Positions 7,111-8,504 of a stretch of 8,504 nucleotides of DNA are shown here, piece by piece. Both the position numbers and the translations under genes were made by a program. The DNA comes from Deltaproteobacteria bacterium RBG_13_49_15 (lineage in GTDB: Bacteria; Desulfobacterota; Desulfobacteria; Desulfobacterales; UBA2156), in assembly GCA_001797695.1 (NCBI GenBank), contig MGQD01000094.1, forward strand, positions 1-8,504, in the 5' to 3' direction. The notes beneath the pieces were generated by a model. The model made no database searches. It saw nothing but the letters and a program-made list of their open reading frames with translations, and was not told the origin of the DNA. Position 1 is the stretch's first letter. Each line of letters begins with the position of its first letter.

Positions 7111-7440
7111 GTGCAGCAACTGGTTACCATAGAGCTTTTTGGACAGACGTTCACCTTTACATCGGAGTCCGAGGCGATCGGCGCCAAGGATGTTGTTGAT
7201 TTTCTGGTTCGTGAAGTGACGAAGGTCGAAAAGCAGCTTAAAAATCAAAGTGCACACATATCAAAACTTGTCATTTTGCTTCTCGCGGCACTCAATATCG
7301 TCAATGAACACATGGAGTTGAAAAAAAACCATTCGATTCTCCTTGAGAATATTTCCAGCCGATCCGAAGATCTTCTTCAATTGCTGGATAATCGCGTGAA
7401 GTCAAACCCGTCTAAGATGATGCAAGTTGAGATATCGTGA
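7111..7440 (+). CDS. zapA: Cell division protein ZapA
   Basis: A 109-residue ZapA-family protein that binds FtsZ and promotes Z-ring bundling at mid-cell. The N-terminal globular domain opens with the family pattern LVTIELFGQTFTF (residues 4-16), and the helix carrying LLLAALNIVNEHMEL matches the conserved AALN-x-x-x-E core at the base of the C-terminal coiled coil. Length is normal. GTG 7111 places Met two residues before the first beta strand, as is usual in the family, but the nearest purine-rich site (AAAAGGA, ending 7097) is 13 bases away. An in-frame ATT at 7105 would be 7 bases from it and would add two residues. No other start lies between the upstream in-frame stop at 7075-7077 and GTG 7111. 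Confidence 0.88.
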   Translation: MQQLVTIELFGQTFTFTSESEAIGAKDVVDFLVREVTKVEKQLKNQSAHISKLVILLLAALNIVNEHMELKKNHSILLENISSRSEDLLQLLDNRVKSNPSKMMQVEIS

Positions 7441-7446
7441 TGTCAT

Positions 7447-7617
7447 TTTCCATTTTTAAATGATTTCCTTGCCCATGCACACCCCGTAACGGCCGTCACC
7501 GGCATCGCTTAAATATCCTCGCCACCCACAGGCTCTTTATGTTGAGTTGCCTGATCGGATCATTGTCATCCAGAAGAAAGTTTCGTTAATGGGGAACCGG
7601 TTGATCGGGAATGGAAA
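7447..7617 (+). ncRNA. ssrS: Candidate 6S RNA (ssrS)
   Basis: The 236-base gap between zapA and rny has no reading frame of note but has nested long-range pairing. TTTCCATT (7447-7454) is perfectly complementary to AATGGAAA (7610-7617). Inside it, CCCCGTAACG (7482-7491) pairs with CGTTAATGGGG (7584-7594) with one bulged A and one G-T pair. CAGGC (7529-7533) with GCCTG (7549-7553) then forms a terminal hairpin. Between the middle and terminal stems lie long unpaired arms of about 25 and 30 bases; the 3' arm can make a small GGAT/ATCC hairpin (7557-7571). A closing helix, an open central bubble and an apical hairpin over about 170 nt match the 6S RNA plan, the decoy that binds sigma70 RNA polymerase. 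In many proteobacteria ssrS lies directly after zapA. Ends are approximate, and the identity rests on structure and synteny, not on a covariance search. Confidence 0.5.
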
Positions 7618-7628
7618 CGGATCACCGG
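7597..7628 (+). other. GC-rich hairpin upstream of rny
   Basis: CCGG plus TGATC (7597-7600, 7602-7606) pairs with GATCACCGG (7620-7628), giving 9 bp with one bulged T and a 13-base loop. It is followed by A-rich sequence, not a T run, so it is not a classical terminator. Its loop contains AATGGAAA, the 3' strand of the proposed outer 6S helix, so the two folds compete. It could mark a processing site, an RNA 3' end or part of the rny leader. Confidence 0.45.
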
Positions 7629-7676
7629 AAAAAGAGACAATTATTATTTGAAAGCGAGTGACCTGAGGAGACAACA

Positions 7677-8504
7677 ATGAACGGATTCGACATCATCATC
7701 GGGCTTGTTGCCTTCGGCATCGGCTTTCTGATCGCTTTTTACGTAAAAGGGCGGCTGGTTGCTGAAAAAGAACGGACAGCCGCAAATGAATCCAGGCGGA
7801 TTATTGAAGAGGCGAATCGAAAGGCTGAAAGCCTGTTAAAAGAGGCAAAGATTGAGGTTAAAGACCGGCTCCTGAAAATCAAAGCGGATTTCGAAGCCGA
7901 AACTCAAGAGATACGGAATGAATTGAAGCAGAAGGAGCTTCGGTTAACCCAGAAAGAGGAGCATATCGACAAGAAAACGGAGCAGCTCGAACAAAAGGAT
8001 GAAGAGCTTATCCAAAAAGAAAAAAGTGTGATTCAAAAAGAAGAGGCTATCAGAGAAAATGAACAAAGATACCGGGTTTTAATCGACCAGCAAAAACGAC
8101 AGCTTGAGCGGATATCGGGATTAACGGCGGAACAGGCCAAAGAGCTGCTGCTCAGGGCGATGGAGAACGAAGCCCGATACGAAGGGGCCAAGCTCATCAA
8201 GCGGATCGAAACCGAAACCAAGGAAGAGGCGGATAAAAAGGCCAAAAAGATCATTGCCACGGCCATCCAGCGATATGCAGGAGACTATGTTGCTGAAAGG
8301 ACCGTTTCAGTCGTCCCGCTTCCCAACGATGAGATGAAAGGGCGCATCATCGGAAGGGAAGGAAGGAATATCCGGGCACTGGAAGCGGCTACCGGCATCG
8401 ATTTAATTATTGATGACACCCCTGAAGCGGTGATTCTGTCCGGTTTCAATCCGGTTCGGAGGGAAGTTGCAAGGTTGACACTGACCCGCCTGATTGCAGA
8501 CGGA
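7677..8504 (+). CDS. rny: Ribonuclease Y, N-terminal part (3' end outside window)
   Basis: The frame is open from ATG 7677 to the right edge, giving 276 residues of a family that is usually about 510-530 long. Residues 4-23 are a single hydrophobic membrane anchor ending in a basic stop-transfer region. Residues 25-200 are a long charged coiled coil (many EAxxKAE and QKEE repeats). The KH RNA-binding domain starts near 211 with TVSVVPLPNDEMKGR and has the GxxG loop in GRIIGREGRNIR (222-233). The HD catalytic domain would follow beyond the window. RNase Y is a membrane-anchored endonuclease that starts mRNA decay. The ribosome site GAGGAG (7665-7670) is 6 bases before the ATG. The long leader (7441-7676) includes the candidate 6S RNA and a hairpin. 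Identity is clear from domain order. Confidence 0.97.
   Translation, partial: MNGFDIIIGLVAFGIGFLIAFYVKGRLVAEKERTAANESRRIIEEANRKAESLLKEAKIEVKDRLLKIKADFEAETQEIRNELKQKELRLTQKEEHIDKKTEQLEQKDEELIQKEKSVIQKEEAIRENEQRYRVLIDQQKRQLERISGLTAEQAKELLLRAMENEARYEGAKLIKRIETETKEEADKKAKKIIATAIQRYAGDYVAERTVSVVPLPNDEMKGRIIGREGRNIRALEAATGIDLIIDDTPEAVILSGFNPVRREVARLTLTRLIADG

Noticed and set aside
8033..8266. A 77-codon minus-strand open frame inside the rny coiled-coil region
   Set aside because: Its Ser/Leu-rich translation is the expected antisense of a Lys/Glu-rich coiled coil.

Overview
The window is about 8.5 kb of a bacterial chromosome with every gene on the + strand. It holds most of an F1Fo ATP synthase operon followed by a conserved housekeeping block. 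The best guess at the source is a deltaproteobacterium in the modern sense (Desulfobacterota, sulfate-reducer-like). Three things point there: tandem b-type stator genes with the second carrying a signal-peptide-like N-terminus, an F1 set without Fo a and c genes between the b genes and delta, and the order atp - glmU-like - zapB-like - zapA - (6S RNA position) - rny. No 16S or other marker gene is present, so this placement is inferred from gene order and protein character.

Positions 1-5862 carry the stator and F1 genes: a b'-like subunit cut by the left edge, then b (atpF), delta (atpH), alpha (atpA), gamma (atpG), beta (atpD) and epsilon (atpC). The first four overlap by 1 or 4 bases (TGATG, GTGA, TGATG), which suggests coupled translation. 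Gaps then open to 90, 45 and 14 bases. The Fo a and c subunits (atpB, atpE) and atpI are not in the window, so the membrane rotor is encoded elsewhere or further upstream. A strong Rho-independent terminator at 5918-5954 closes the operon.

Positions 6011-7440 hold a single-domain GlmU-type uridyltransferase (cell-wall precursor supply) and two small division genes, zapB-like and zapA. A good sigma70-type promoter overlaps the end of the glmU-like gene (6770-6799) and probably drives the zap genes and perhaps what follows.

The 236-base gap at 7441-7676 contains nested long-range complementarity enclosing large open loops and a terminal hairpin. Together with its place just after zapA, this makes it a good candidate for 6S RNA (ssrS). 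From 7677 to the right edge runs the N-terminal 276 residues of RNase Y (rny): membrane anchor, long coiled coil and most of the KH domain. Its HD nuclease domain lies beyond the window.

There is no mobile element, CRISPR array, tRNA or rRNA, and no gene-free stretch above 300 bases. I see no novel multi-gene system. The points worth following are the candidate 6S RNA and its competing folds, the GlmU lacking its acetyltransferase half, and the transcription units implied by the terminator and promoter.
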